Positions 1 through 9,910 of a DNA stretch of 64,000 bases are shown here, piece by piece. Source of the stretch: Microbulbifer sp. GL-2 (lineage in GTDB: Bacteria > Pseudomonadota > Gammaproteobacteria > Pseudomonadales > Cellvibrionaceae); the NCBI RefSeq assembly GCF_007183175.1, contig NZ_AP019807.1, positions 2,710,001 to 2,774,000 of the forward strand, given 5' to 3'. Every line of letters starts with the position of its first letter. Positions within the stretch are counted from its first letter, which is position 1. Below the pieces are notes generated by a model, which made no database searches, was not told where the DNA came from, and worked only from the letters and a program-made list of their open reading frames with translations. Both the position numbers and the translations under genes were made by a program.

Positions 1-722
1 AGCTGGACCTGACACGGATTATCACCAAGTCGAGCCAGGTGGGAATCACAAAAATTGCTCTGGACTTGGAACCAAATACAGTGCGCGAACTCTTTTACCG
101 CTTGGGTTTGGGGGAGACGGTTGGCAGCGGATTTCCCGGAGAGACAGCGGGTATTCTACCCAGCCGCAGCCGCTGGCATCCAATCGAGCGGGCTACTTTT
201 GCCTTCGGCTACGGTTTAACAGTAAATGCAGTGCAGTTGGCTCAGGCCTATAGCGTACTGGCTAATGCGGGGCTTAAGCGCCCGATTTCTCTGGTTTTGT
301 CTGGGGATAAAGCTGACGTTGAGCCGGAGCGAGTGATTGATGGCCCGTTGGCAAAGCAAGTGACGGCCATGCTGGAGACGGTGATTGGTGCCAGTGGTAC
401 CGGCCGTCGTGCGAAGGTCGAAGGTTATCGCGTGGCGGGTAAGACCGGCACGGCGCATAAAGTTGGTCGCAGTGGTTATGAGGATAGTCGCTACCGCTCG
501 GTATTTGCGGGCTTTATACCCGCCGACAAACCGCGTCTTGCCGCGGTTGTAGTGATTGACGATCTCAGCCATGACAAATATTCCGGCGGTGAAGTGGCCG
601 CGCCGGTGTTTGGGGCGGTGATGGCTGGGGCCATGCGACTGCTACAGGTGCCGCCAGAACGAGTAGAGCCGGCGGAACGGCGGCTGGCCGCGCAGCTAAG
701 CGAGAGGGGTTCAAAATCGTGA
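1..722 (+). CDS. ftsI: Peptidoglycan D,D-transpeptidase FtsI (PBP3), C-terminal part
   Basis: C-terminal end of the septal class B penicillin-binding protein, which cross-links peptidoglycan at the division site in the inner membrane/periplasm. The frame is open from base 3 upstream of the first internal start-like codon (GTG at 39), so the gene is cut by the window edge and its TM helix, dimerisation domain and SxxK serine lie outside. About 239 residues remain. The third active-site motif KTGT is at 441-452, preceded by VAG, and the FAFGYG-LTVNAVQLAQAY stretch before it is typical of FtsI. The stop (720-722) overlaps the GTG start of murE, showing translational coupling. First gene of the dcw cluster seen here. 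Confidence 0.95.
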   Translation, partial: LDLTRIITKSSQVGITKIALDLEPNTVRELFYRLGLGETVGSGFPGETAGILPSRSRWHPIERATFAFGYGLTVNAVQLAQAYSVLANAGLKRPISLVLSGDKADVEPERVIDGPLAKQVTAMLETVIGASGTGRRAKVEGYRVAGKTGTAHKVGRSGYEDSRYRSVFAGFIPADKPRLAAVVVIDDLSHDKYSGGEVAAPVFGAVMAGAMRLLQVPPERVEPAERRLAAQLSERGSKS

Positions 723-2248
723 TTCAGCGCGAAAAACAGTTTATTGGTTTACAGGAATTAGTGCCCGGTTATGCGGGTATTCCCGATATAGCCGTTAGTG
801 GTGTTGCCCTGGATAGTCGCAAAGTGAAAGCCGGCGATGTATTTATGGCGCTGCGCGGTTCTGTGGTGGACGGGCGCGAATATATTGATGCTGCGATAGA
901 AGCGGGTGCCGCTGCGGTACTGGCTGATGGTGACAAACTGGAATACAAAAGCCGCGGCGATACTCAGGTGGTCAGTGTACCAGGGCTGGCCAAGCGAGTC
1001 GGTGAGATTGCTGCCCGTTTTCACGGTAATCCCAGTGGTGAGATGCATCTTGTCGGAGTGACCGGCACTAACGGTAAAACTACCTGCGCCTACCTGACCT
1101 CCCAATTGCTGGCCCATCACTTTGGTAGTGCTGCTGTGATTGGCACAATCGGTAATGGCATTTGGAATGATAGTGAGATCGAGCTGCAAGAGACTGGACT
1201 TACCACACCTGACCCTGTTCGCTTGCAGGCAGACTTTGCCGATTACCGGGACCGTGGAGTGCGTGCGGCGGCAATGGAGGTTTCTTCCCACTCGCTCTCT
1301 CAGGGGCGAGTACATGGGCTGATTTTTGATACGGCCATCTTTACGAATTTGTCCCGTGACCATTTGGATTATCACGGCAATATGGTTGCCTACGGTGCCG
1401 CCAAGGAAAAACTGTTCGGCCTGCCGAAATTGAAGCGCGGCATTATTAACCTGGATGATCCCTTTGGAGCCCAACTGGCGGAGCGCTGCAAATTGCGAGG
1501 TCTGCGCGTGCTGACGTACGGATTACAGGCCGGTGACCTGCATGTGACCGATCTACGCCGCCATGAAAAGGGCTTCTCTGTTGAACTCGACTCACCCTGG
1601 GGGCGCGGTGAATTGAACGCGCCGTTGATCGGGGATTTCAATATTTACAACGCTCTTGCGGTAGTGGCGGCAGCGGCGGCAGCAGGCATGCCTTTTGAGG
1701 AAATCCTTAACGTTTTCCCCGCAATTAAATCGGTGCCTGGCCGAATGGAGCGAGTACAGGTAAAAGGTGCCGATGAGGTTGGAGTGCTTGTGGATTACGC
1801 CCACACCCCCGATGCCCTGCGCGCGGCACTGGCGGCGGCCCGTCCCTACTGCCGGGGCAATTTGTTATGTGTATTCGGCTGTGGTGGAGACCGGGATACC
1901 GGCAAGCGCGCTTCAATGGGGCGCATAGCTTCGGAAATGGCTGACCGCGCAATTGTGACCAGCGATAACCCGCGCAGTGAAGAGCCACAAAAAATTATTG
2001 ACGATATTCTCGAAGGCGCCGCCAGTAATATCGAGGTGGAGATTGATCGTGCTAAAGCGATTGCCCTAGCTGTTGCTGCGGCGGAGCCAGGGGATATTGT
2101 CCTGATCGCAGGCAAGGGGCATGAGGATTACCAAATTATCGGCAGTAAAAAAATTCACTTCTGTGACCGTGAGCAAGCTGCGGCGGCTCTGCGATTACGT
2201 GCGGGCAAGCCAGAGCAAGCCGAGGGTATAGAGGGGAAAACCCAGTGA
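719..2248 (+). CDS. murE: UDP-MurNAc-L-Ala-D-Glu:meso-diaminopimelate ligase MurE
   Basis: Cytoplasmic Mur ligase that adds the third residue of the peptidoglycan stem peptide using ATP. 509 aa, close to the usual 490-510. Order: N-terminal UDP-substrate domain (about 1-105), central ATPase domain with the P-loop GTNGKTT at residues 116-122, and C-terminal ligase domain. The DNPRSE motif beginning near residue 416 is the signature of enzymes specific for meso-diaminopimelate rather than lysine, which fits a Gram-negative cell. The GTG start lies inside the ftsI stop (GTGA overlap), and the end overlaps the GTG start of murF in the same way, so ftsI, murE and murF are probably translated in series. 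Confidence 0.97.
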   Translation: MIQREKQFIGLQELVPGYAGIPDIAVSGVALDSRKVKAGDVFMALRGSVVDGREYIDAAIEAGAAAVLADGDKLEYKSRGDTQVVSVPGLAKRVGEIAARFHGNPSGEMHLVGVTGTNGKTTCAYLTSQLLAHHFGSAAVIGTIGNGIWNDSEIELQETGLTTPDPVRLQADFADYRDRGVRAAAMEVSSHSLSQGRVHGLIFDTAIFTNLSRDHLDYHGNMVAYGAAKEKLFGLPKLKRGIINLDDPFGAQLAERCKLRGLRVLTYGLQAGDLHVTDLRRHEKGFSVELDSPWGRGELNAPLIGDFNIYNALAVVAAAAAAGMPFEEILNVFPAIKSVPGRMERVQVKGADEVGVLVDYAHTPDALRAALAAARPYCRGNLLCVFGCGGDRDTGKRASMGRIASEMADRAIVTSDNPRSEEPQKIIDDILEGAASNIEVEIDRAKAIALAVAAAEPGDIVLIAGKGHEDYQIIGSKKIHFCDREQAAAALRLRAGKPEQAEGIEGKTQ

Positions 2249-3624
2249 TCAGGTCGCTGTCTCTGCTGGAATTACAAAAACGCTTTGGTGGCGAACTGAT
2301 TAATGGTTCTGTCGAGTTCTCACAGGTGTGTACTGATACCCGGAAGCTCAATCCCCAAGCCCTGTTTGTGGCATTGGTGGGTGAGAACTTTGATGCGCAT
2401 GATTTTGTCGGCGAGTTGGATGGCCAGGTGTTGGGGCTGGTGGTAGACCGCGAAGTGTCCAGTTGCAGTCTGCCACAGTGGCGAGTGAAAGATACTACGG
2501 TGGCGTTGGGCCAAATTGGCATGATGTGCCGCGAGCAATTTCAGGGGCCGGTAATCGCTATTACTGGCTCCTGCGGCAAGACCACTGTCAAGGAAATGCT
2601 CTCGGCTATTTTTTCCCTTCGCCATACTCCCTGCGTGACCAGGGGTAATTTGAATAATCAGTTCGGCCTGCCGATGACACTGTTTGGAATTTCAAATCGG
2701 CACGACGTGCTGATTCTGGAAATGGGAGCCAGTGGACCAGACGATATTGGGTACTTATGCAGTGTTGGCAAGCCCCTGGTCAGCGTCGTCAACAATGTGA
2801 TGCCTGCCCATGTAGAGGGTTTTGGCTCGGTGGATGCCATTGCCAGGGCAAAAGGGCAGATTTACACCGGGCTGGAAATTGGTGGTACTGCAATTATCAA
2901 TACTGACGATAACTATTCTGACTATTGGCGAGGGCAGATACCCGAAGGTGTGCGCATTTTAGAAGTGGGTCTCGCCAATCAATGTGCGCTATACGCTGAA
3001 AATATTGAGTTGGATAAAACCGGCTGTGCTGCGTTTGATTTGGTTATCGAGGGTGTTAGACACCCGGTCAAATTGAAATTATTGGGTGAGCATAATGTGC
3101 ACAATGCCCTGGTTGCCGCCGGTTGCGCTTTTGCCGCGGGTATTCCGGCTGCGGAAATTGCCCAGGGCCTGGCAAAACTCAGTGGAGTTTCCGGGCGTTT
3201 ACAGGAGCAACGTGGGATCGCTGGGGCAACGGTGATTGATGACAGTTACAACGCGAACCCAGGTTCGGTAGGTGCTGCAATTGAATTACTGGCGCAACGA
3301 CCGGGTAAGAAAATTTTAGTGCTTGGCGATATGGGGGAGCTGGGCCCGGATGCCGAGGAAATGCATCGTGGTGTCGGCGCCTTAGCACGTGAGCGCGGGC
3401 TCGATGCATTGTTTACTTTTGGACCGCTGGGTACTGCCGCCAGTATGGCTTTTAGCGAGGGGCGCGATGAGTCTCTACGCAATTACCGGGATAGGGGGCC
3501 GTTAATTGCGGCGCTGACCCATGAACTTGATAACAATACCACTGTACTGGTGAAGGGTTCTCGCAGCGCCCGTATGGAACTGGTAACGCAAGCATTGCTT
3601 GGCAATAGCAGAGAGGAGGTGTAA
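2245..3624 (+). CDS. murF: UDP-MurNAc-tripeptide:D-Ala-D-Ala ligase MurF
   Basis: Cytoplasmic Mur ligase that attaches the D-Ala-D-Ala dipeptide to UDP-MurNAc-tripeptide, completing the soluble precursor. 459 aa, the normal length. The P-loop reads GSCGKTT at residues 108-114, followed by VKEML; the NLNNQFGLP segment and the DDSYNANP motif in the C-terminal half are typical of MurF. GTG start within a GTGA overlap with murE; its TAA shares one base with the ATG of mraY. Its dipeptide substrate needs a D-Ala-D-Ala ligase, which this cluster does not encode (see findings). Confidence 0.97.
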   Translation: MIRSLSLLELQKRFGGELINGSVEFSQVCTDTRKLNPQALFVALVGENFDAHDFVGELDGQVLGLVVDREVSSCSLPQWRVKDTTVALGQIGMMCREQFQGPVIAITGSCGKTTVKEMLSAIFSLRHTPCVTRGNLNNQFGLPMTLFGISNRHDVLILEMGASGPDDIGYLCSVGKPLVSVVNNVMPAHVEGFGSVDAIARAKGQIYTGLEIGGTAIINTDDNYSDYWRGQIPEGVRILEVGLANQCALYAENIELDKTGCAAFDLVIEGVRHPVKLKLLGEHNVHNALVAAGCAFAAGIPAAEIAQGLAKLSGVSGRLQEQRGIAGATVIDDSYNANPGSVGAAIELLAQRPGKKILVLGDMGELGPDAEEMHRGVGALARERGLDALFTFGPLGTAASMAFSEGRDESLRNYRDRGPLIAALTHELDNNTTVLVKGSRSARMELVTQALLGNSREEV

Positions 3625-4709
3625 TGCTGCTTTGGCTAGCGGAATTATTACAACAACATGTGAGCACCTTTGCGGTGTTCAATTATTTAACTGTGCGCGC
3701 AATTCTGGCTGCTTTGACCGCCCTGGGGATCTCCCTGATAGTGGGCCCGCGCATGATCAACTGGTTGAACCACTTGCAGGTAGGGCAGGCCATTCGTGAT
3801 GATGGACCTCAGAGCCACCTCAGCAAGTCCGGTACCCCAACCATGGGTGGTGCGTTAATTCTCGCCTCGATTTTTTCCTCTGCGCTGCTGTGGTCAGATC
3901 TGGGTAACCGCTATGTGTGGGTAACCCTATTGGTGACCTTTGTATTTGGTGCTGTCGGGTTTGTGGATGACTATAAAAAAGTTGTCCATAAAAACCCACG
4001 TGGCTTGATTGCCCGCTGGAAATATTTCTGGCAGTCCATTGCTGGTCTGGGTGCGGCAATTTACCTGTATATGAGTGCAACAAGCCCGGCGGAAACACAG
4101 TTTTTTGTACCTTTTTTCAAAGATATTGCGATTAACCTGGGTCCGGTAAGTTTTATTTTGCTGACTTATTTTGTCGTGGTGGGTTCCAGTAATGCTGTCA
4201 ACCTGACCGATGGCCTCGATGGCCTCGCCATTATGCCTACGGTGATGGTAGGTGGGGCTTTGGGAATTATTGCCTACCTGTCTGGGCATGTGGAGTTTGC
4301 CAATTACCTGCATATCCCTGCGATTGCCGGGGCTGGTGAGTTGGCGGTGTTCTGTGCCGCCCTGTGTGGTGCAGGGCTTGGGTTTTTATGGTTTAACACC
4401 TATCCGGCTCAGGTATTTATGGGGGATGTGGGCGCACTCGCACTGGGAGCTGCACTGGGAATTATCGCAGTAATTACCCGACATGAAATCGTGTTATTCA
4501 TTATGGGTGGCGTTTTTGTAATGGAAACTGTTTCCGTCATCCTGCAGGTAGCGTCATTCAAACTGACCGGTAAGCGTATTTTCCGGATGGCGCCATTGCA
4601 CCATCACTTTGAATTGAAAGGCTGGCCAGAACCGCGAGTGATTGTGCGTTTCTGGATTATCACCGTAATCCTGGTTCTGGCTGGGCTGGCAACACTGAAA
4701 CTTCGATAA
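3624..4709 (+). CDS. mraY: Phospho-MurNAc-pentapeptide transferase MraY
   Basis: Integral inner-membrane enzyme that moves phospho-MurNAc-pentapeptide from UDP to undecaprenyl phosphate, making lipid I. 361 aa, equal to the family norm (360), with about ten hydrophobic helices. Catalytic signatures are visible: the DDYKK pair at D115-D116, NLTDGLDG at 193-200 and the cytoplasmic MAPLHHHFELKGW loop near the C-terminus with its three histidines. The FMGDVGALALG motif is also present. The start codon overlaps the murF stop by one base; murD follows after 5 bases. Confidence 0.97.
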   Translation: MLLWLAELLQQHVSTFAVFNYLTVRAILAALTALGISLIVGPRMINWLNHLQVGQAIRDDGPQSHLSKSGTPTMGGALILASIFSSALLWSDLGNRYVWVTLLVTFVFGAVGFVDDYKKVVHKNPRGLIARWKYFWQSIAGLGAAIYLYMSATSPAETQFFVPFFKDIAINLGPVSFILLTYFVVVGSSNAVNLTDGLDGLAIMPTVMVGGALGIIAYLSGHVEFANYLHIPAIAGAGELAVFCAALCGAGLGFLWFNTYPAQVFMGDVGALALGAALGIIAVITRHEIVLFIMGGVFVMETVSVILQVASFKLTGKRIFRMAPLHHHFELKGWPEPRVIVRFWIITVILVLAGLATLKLR

Positions 4710-4714
4710 AACAA

Positions 4715-6094
4715 ATGAGCCTGATCGCGACTTCTTCGCAGCAGAAAGTGGTAATTGGTTTGGGCGCTACCGGAAAATCGGTGGTGCGCTACCTGCTGCG
4801 TCACGGTCATACACCGATTGTTGTCGATAGCCGTGAACACCCTCCTGGACTTGATACTTTTCACGAAGAGTTTCCTCAAGTACCGGTGCAAACCGGCTCA
4901 CTGCGGCCAAGTACTCTGCTCTCGGCCAGTTTGATTATTGCCAGTCCGGGAATTCCGCTGGCGGAACCTGTGCTGCAACAGGCTGTTGCCGAGGGTATTC
5001 CTGTGATCGGGGATATTGAGTTGTTTGCGCAGGCCCTCGCTCGGGAAAAGTCCACCGCGAAGCTGGTGGCGATTACAGGCTCCAACGGTAAAAGCACCGT
5101 AACTACTTTACTTGGCAAGATGGCTGAAGCCGCCGGTGTAGATGCTCGTGTGGGGGGAAATATTGGCGTACCGGTGTTGGACCTGTTGCAGGAGCCATTA
5201 GCGCAGTTGTTTATCCTGGAACTCTCCAGCTTCCAATTGGAGACAACCTACTCACTGGCCGCCAACGTTGCCACCATTTTGAATATGAGTGCGGACCATA
5301 TGGACCGCTATCCCAGTATGGTGGAGTACCACCGTGCCAAACAGAGGGTTTATCGCGGTGCCGAACAGTTTGTGGTCAACCGCGCTGATCCGTTGACTCA
5401 GGGACCCCTGTCACGGGAGAGACGCGAGTGGAGTTTTGGCTTGGATCAGCCCGACCTTAATCAGTTTGGTGTTCGCCTTGTCGATGGGCAGAGTTGGTTG
5501 GTGCAGGGCACTGAGCTTCTGATACCGGTAGCTGAAATGGCGATGGTGGGTAAGCACAATATTGCCAATGCCCTCGCTGCTCTGGCGCTGGGTAATGCGG
5601 TTGAGTTGCCTATGCGGGCAATGCTGGAAGTGTTGCATACTTTCCGTGGATTGCCACATCGCTGCGAGCGGGTTGCCGACTTGGACGGAGTGACTTATGT
5701 CAATGACTCCAAAGGTACCAATGTTGGAGCAACCCAGGCAGCGCTGGATGGTCTGGCAACAGAGACTCGTAAAATTGTTTTGATCGCCGGCGGCGATGGT
5801 AAGGGAGCGGATTTTTCCGCATTACGCAGTAGCGTTAATACGTTGCGAGCAATGGTTTCTATCGGTGTCGATGGTGACCGGATTGCACAGGTTTTTGAAC
5901 GCAGGTGCGAAATCCGCCGGGCTAAGTCGATGGCAGATGCTGTTTCTGAAGCTCGAAAGCTGGCCCATAGCGGGGACTATGTACTGTTGTCGCCAGCCTG
6001 TGCCAGTTTTGATATGTACCGCAATTTTGAAGCCCGTGGTGATGAATTCCGCAATGTGGTTACCGCTTTGTGTGAATGCGGAGGTAACGAATGA
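4715..6094 (+). CDS. murD: UDP-MurNAc-L-Ala:D-glutamate ligase MurD
   Basis: Cytoplasmic Mur ligase that adds D-Glu as the second residue of the stem peptide. 459 aa; the N-terminal Rossmann-like domain contains GLGATGKSVVRYL, and the ATPase P-loop GSNGKST is at residues 122-128. The later NDSKGTN motif and the final SPACASFDMYRNFEARG segment are MurD hallmarks. Five bases separate it from mraY; its TGA overlaps the ATG of ftsW in an ATGA arrangement, so the two are likely coupled. Confidence 0.97.
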   Translation: MSLIATSSQQKVVIGLGATGKSVVRYLLRHGHTPIVVDSREHPPGLDTFHEEFPQVPVQTGSLRPSTLLSASLIIASPGIPLAEPVLQQAVAEGIPVIGDIELFAQALAREKSTAKLVAITGSNGKSTVTTLLGKMAEAAGVDARVGGNIGVPVLDLLQEPLAQLFILELSSFQLETTYSLAANVATILNMSADHMDRYPSMVEYHRAKQRVYRGAEQFVVNRADPLTQGPLSRERREWSFGLDQPDLNQFGVRLVDGQSWLVQGTELLIPVAEMAMVGKHNIANALAALALGNAVELPMRAMLEVLHTFRGLPHRCERVADLDGVTYVNDSKGTNVGATQAALDGLATETRKIVLIAGGDGKGADFSALRSSVNTLRAMVSIGVDGDRIAQVFERRCEIRRAKSMADAVSEARKLAHSGDYVLLSPACASFDMYRNFEARGDEFRNVVTALCECGGNE

Positions 6095-7314
6095 GCGAGT
6101 ACCTTCCACTTTCCCACCGCCGGGATTTTCTCGACAGTTTGTTGCCTTTCAGCGTAATGGCTCTGGTCAGCATTGGTGTGGTGATGGTTGCTTCAGCTTC
6201 TATTGCTTTCGCGACGGATATTTATGCGGACCCCTGGTACTTCCTCAAGAGGCATTTGGTATTCCTGGCGATCGGCGCTATAGCGGCACTGATAGTGAGT
6301 CAGATCCCCTTGGTTATTTGGTCGCGCTTATCTTGGCCACTGTTACTGTTCTCCTGCCTGTTACTGGTTGTTGTATTGGTGCCGGGTATCGGGCGTGAGG
6401 TAAATGGAAGTCGCCGCTGGCTAGTTTTTGCAGGAATTACGATCCAGCCTGCTGAGGTGGCCAAGTTCTGCATGTTGATATTTTTTGCCAGCTTTTTGAC
6501 TCGTCGCAACAAGCAGCTTCACCACTGGAGTAGCTTTATGGTGCCGGTGGTTATTTTGGGCATTGTCGCGCTGTTGCTGCTATTACAACCGGATTTCGGT
6601 TCTGTCGTCGTGTTATCTGGCACGGTATTGGCGATGGTTTTTCTGGGGGGGGCACGACTACCACATACTTTTCTTCTGGTGGCGGCGGCGGCCTGCGGGC
6701 TCGCCCTGATGGCCTTGATGAGTCCCTATCGGTTACAGCGATTGCTGACATTCCTGGACCCTTGGGGCGATCAATTTGCCAGCGGCTATCAGCTGACCCA
6801 GTCACTTATCGCTTTTGGTCGCGGGGAGTGGTTTGGCGTGGGCTTGGGAAATAGTGTGCAGAAATTATTTTATTTGCCCGAAGCACATACAGATTTCATT
6901 TTTGCCATTCTCGCTGAGGAATGGGGCATGGTTGGCGGCCTGGTAGTGGTAGGTCTTTTTGTAGCCTTGACCTGTGCGCTGTTGAATCTGGTTCGTGATG
7001 CTTTGGCCCAGCAGAAATTCTTTGCTGCGCTACTGGCATTTGGCATGGCCGTGCAGTTGGCCGGACAGGCATTTGTGAATATGGGAGTGGCTTCGGGGCT
7101 GCTGCCAACCAAAGGGTTGACCCTGCCCTTTGTCAGTTCCGGCGGTAGTAGCCTGATCATCTGCTGCGCTTTATTGGGGCTGGCGTTGAGGATTCGCAAT
7201 GAGTTGCGCGAACAAACCGATGGCAGTAATGAAAGTCTTGGCCTATTCGGACAGCTATCAATATTCGGTCAGAAGCACTCCAACGGCTCAATGACCAGTG
7301 GGGAGGCGGCTTGA
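6091..7314 (+). CDS. ftsW: SEDS-family peptidoglycan glycosyltransferase FtsW
   Basis: Polytopic SEDS protein that polymerises lipid II at the septum together with its partner FtsI, encoded at the start of this cluster. 407 aa with about ten membrane segments. The family signature is visible in the last third: a GLGNSVQK loop, the LPEAHTDFIFA segment (including the functionally important Glu and Asp), then VNMGVASGLLPTKGLTLPF and SSGGSS. The C-terminal 40 residues are polar and probably cytoplasmic. ATGA overlap with murD; its stop overlaps the murG start. Confidence 0.96.
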   Translation: MSEYLPLSHRRDFLDSLLPFSVMALVSIGVVMVASASIAFATDIYADPWYFLKRHLVFLAIGAIAALIVSQIPLVIWSRLSWPLLLFSCLLLVVVLVPGIGREVNGSRRWLVFAGITIQPAEVAKFCMLIFFASFLTRRNKQLHHWSSFMVPVVILGIVALLLLLQPDFGSVVVLSGTVLAMVFLGGARLPHTFLLVAAAACGLALMALMSPYRLQRLLTFLDPWGDQFASGYQLTQSLIAFGRGEWFGVGLGNSVQKLFYLPEAHTDFIFAILAEEWGMVGGLVVVGLFVALTCALLNLVRDALAQQKFFAALLAFGMAVQLAGQAFVNMGVASGLLPTKGLTLPFVSSGGSSLIICCALLGLALRIRNELREQTDGSNESLGLFGQLSIFGQKHSNGSMTSGEAA

Positions 7315-8411
7315 TGTCCCAAAGCAATATGGCATTTACCGGCAAGACATTCTTGGTGATGGCCGGCGGAACAGGGGGACATGTTTTCCCCGCGCTGGCG
7401 GTTGCCAAGGCCCTGCAAGAGCAAGGCGCTAGTGTTGAATGGTTGGGAACCCAGCGTGGCATTGAAGCTCGCTTGATTCCCGAGGCCGATATTCCGCTGC
7501 ACTTTATCCTTGTAGAAGGAGTGCGTGGCAAAGGCAAATTGGCCCTGTTAAAAGCGCCCCTGCAGATAATGCGTGCACTGGCTCAGGCGCGTGCCGTAGT
7601 TAAAAAAGTGCAGCCGGATGCAGTACTTGGTTTTGGAGGCTTTGCTACTGGTCCCGGAGGGGTAGCAGCGCGCCTCAGCGGAATTCCGCTGATTATTCAT
7701 GAACAAAATGCAGTGGCCGGTACTACTAACCGCTTGCTTTCACGAATCGCCAATCGGGTTCTCGAAGCATTTTCAAGTGGCTTGCCGCGTGCTGTACAGG
7801 TTGGTAATCCCGTACGCAACGAAATTGTCCGTTTGCCAGAGCCCCAACTGCGTATAGGTACCCAGTCGCCTTTGCGGTTATTGGTACTTGGAGGCAGCCT
7901 GGGGGCAGTGGCCATTAATGAGCTGGTGCCCAAAGCTATAGCGCAATTGCCGGTTTCCCTGCGGCCAGTGGTGATACATCAGTCGGGCGAACGTCATTTG
8001 GGATTGGCCCGGGAAGCGTATCGCACAGCGGGTATTGACGCAGAAGTTGTGCCTTTTATTGAGGATATGGCTGAGGCTTACAGTTCGGCCGACTTGATTA
8101 TTTGCCGGGCCGGTGCCCTGACTGTCTCTGAAATCGCAGCTGCTGGTGTGGGTGCGATTATGGTGCCGTTTCCGTTTGCGATTGATGATCACCAAACTCG
8201 CAATGGTGAGTGGCTACAAAATGCGGGCGGCGCTGTTGTAATGCAGCAGAATGCAATGGATGCGGAGAAATTGTCAGCAAAGCTGCAGGAATTTCTATCG
8301 AACCCAAAGAAATTGTTGGAGATGGCTGAGGCCGCACGGCGTGTTGCTAAAACTGATGCAACTGATCAGGTAATTGCCGCCTGCAGTGAAGAACTGGCCC
8401 TGGCTAGGTAA
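7314..8411 (+). CDS. murG: UDP-GlcNAc:lipid I N-acetylglucosaminyltransferase MurG
   Basis: Peripheral inner-membrane GT-B transferase that converts lipid I to lipid II on the cytoplasmic face. I place the start at ATG 7314, which shares one base with the ftsW stop (TGATG) and gives 365 aa; the frame could also open at TTG 7311. The nucleotide/lipid-binding loop GGTGGH is at residues 18-23, a second glycine-rich loop GGSLGA sits mid-protein, and the EQNAVAGTTNRLL and GAGALTVSE-like (RAGALTVSE) segments are family signatures. It lies between ftsW and murC, the standard dcw position. Confidence 0.96.
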   Translation: MSQSNMAFTGKTFLVMAGGTGGHVFPALAVAKALQEQGASVEWLGTQRGIEARLIPEADIPLHFILVEGVRGKGKLALLKAPLQIMRALAQARAVVKKVQPDAVLGFGGFATGPGGVAARLSGIPLIIHEQNAVAGTTNRLLSRIANRVLEAFSSGLPRAVQVGNPVRNEIVRLPEPQLRIGTQSPLRLLVLGGSLGAVAINELVPKAIAQLPVSLRPVVIHQSGERHLGLAREAYRTAGIDAEVVPFIEDMAEAYSSADLIICRAGALTVSEIAAAGVGAIMVPFPFAIDDHQTRNGEWLQNAGGAVVMQQNAMDAEKLSAKLQEFLSNPKKLLEMAEAARRVAKTDATDQVIAACSEELALAR

Positions 8412-8440
8412 TAAATAATAAGTGGACGAAGGTTAAAAGA

Positions 8441-9904
8441 ATGTCTTCTGAGCGTACAAACGCAGATAAAAGCTACGCTGTTCCAGCGATGCGCCGCATC
8501 CGCTGTATCCACTTCATCGGTGTTGGCGGTGCTGGCATGAGTGGCATTGCGGAAGTATTACAAAACCAGGGCTATGAGGTTTCTGGTTCAGATCTGCGCG
8601 AATCTTCTGTGACGGAGCGACTTCGCAAACTCGGTATCAAGGTTCAGATCGGGCATAGTGAGGCGAATATTCATGGTGTAGATGTAGTAGTGAATTCGTC
8701 GGCGGTACAGGGGGACAATCCCGAGCTGGTAGCTGCCCACGAAAAGCGTATCCCGGTGGTACGCCGAGCGGAGATGCTAGGGGAACTGATGCGCTATCGC
8801 TATGGCATTGCCGTGGCGGGTACCCATGGTAAAACTACGACAACCAGTTTGATCGCGTCTATTTTTGCCGCAGATAAAAAGGACCCGACCTTCGTAATCG
8901 GAGGGTTGGTAAATGCAGCCGGTGCCAATGCGGCACTGGGTGAAAGCCGCTACTTGATCGCTGAAGCCGATGAGAGTGATGCGTCTTTTATTCACCTGCA
9001 ACCCATGGTGACCGTAATTACCAATATTGATGCGGATCACATGGAAACCTACGGTGGCGACTTCGAAAAGGTAAAACAGATTTTTATTGATTTCGTTCAC
9101 AACCTGCCATTTTACGGCCTTGCTGTGGTCTGTGGTGACGATGTCAATGTGCAGGAAGTGATACCGAAGTTTTCCCGTCCTGTGCTCACCTACGGATTTT
9201 CTGAGGGTAATGACTTCCGTATCGTCGAAGTAAACCAGGAGCCGTTGCGAAGCCACTTTACTGTACAGCGACCCGGTGGTGACCTGTTACAGGTATCGGT
9301 AAATACCCCCGGTATCCACAATGTTCTCAACGCTACTGCGGCGATAGCTGTGGCATCAGATGAGGGGGTCAGCGATGAAGCGATTTGCAAAGGGTTGGAG
9401 GGTTTCCAGGGGGTGGGGCGGCGCTTCCAGATTTATGGAAATTTCTCTATTAGTGACGACGGTAACGCAGAAAAAGTGATGCTGGTGGACGATTATGGTC
9501 ACCATCCCCGAGAAGTAGCTGCAACGGTAAAAACTGTGCGCGATGGTTGGCCGGAGCGGCGGCTGGTGATGATCTATCAACCGCATCGCTATACGCGAAC
9601 CCGGGACCTGTTTGAAGACTTTGTTCAGGTTCTGTCCGAGGTGGACAAGCTAATTTTGCTGGATATATATAGCGCGGGTGAGTCGCCGATCGCCGGAGCT
9701 GATGGCCGTACCCTGGCGCGTAGCTTACGTAATCGGGGCCAGGTTGATCCGATATTTGTCGAAACTATTGATCAGGTTCCGCCAGTGCTTGCGGATTTAT
9801 TAGAGCCTGGCGATATAGTTTTGACCCAGGGTGCAGGTAATGTGGGGGCATTGTCCCAGAAACTGGCACAGTGGCGCCTGGGTGAAAAAACCACTGGGGC
9901 TTGA
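8441..9904 (+). CDS. murC: UDP-N-acetylmuramate:L-alanine ligase MurC
   Basis: Cytoplasmic Mur ligase that adds L-Ala to UDP-MurNAc, the first amino acid step. 487 aa. The N-terminal IHFIGVGGAGMSG glycine loop binds the nucleotide substrate, the P-loop GTHGKTT is at residues 127-133, and DDYGHHP in the C-terminal domain is the MurC hallmark. 29 bases separate it from murG. In enterobacteria and pseudomonads ddlB normally follows; here ftsQ starts only 6 bases after the stop. Confidence 0.97.
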   Translation: MSSERTNADKSYAVPAMRRIRCIHFIGVGGAGMSGIAEVLQNQGYEVSGSDLRESSVTERLRKLGIKVQIGHSEANIHGVDVVVNSSAVQGDNPELVAAHEKRIPVVRRAEMLGELMRYRYGIAVAGTHGKTTTTSLIASIFAADKKDPTFVIGGLVNAAGANAALGESRYLIAEADESDASFIHLQPMVTVITNIDADHMETYGGDFEKVKQIFIDFVHNLPFYGLAVVCGDDVNVQEVIPKFSRPVLTYGFSEGNDFRIVEVNQEPLRSHFTVQRPGGDLLQVSVNTPGIHNVLNATAAIAVASDEGVSDEAICKGLEGFQGVGRRFQIYGNFSISDDGNAEKVMLVDDYGHHPREVAATVKTVRDGWPERRLVMIYQPHRYTRTRDLFEDFVQVLSEVDKLILLDIYSAGESPIAGADGRTLARSLRNRGQVDPIFVETIDQVPPVLADLLEPGDIVLTQGAGNVGALSQKLAQWRLGEKTTGA

Positions 9905-9910
9905 TGAAAG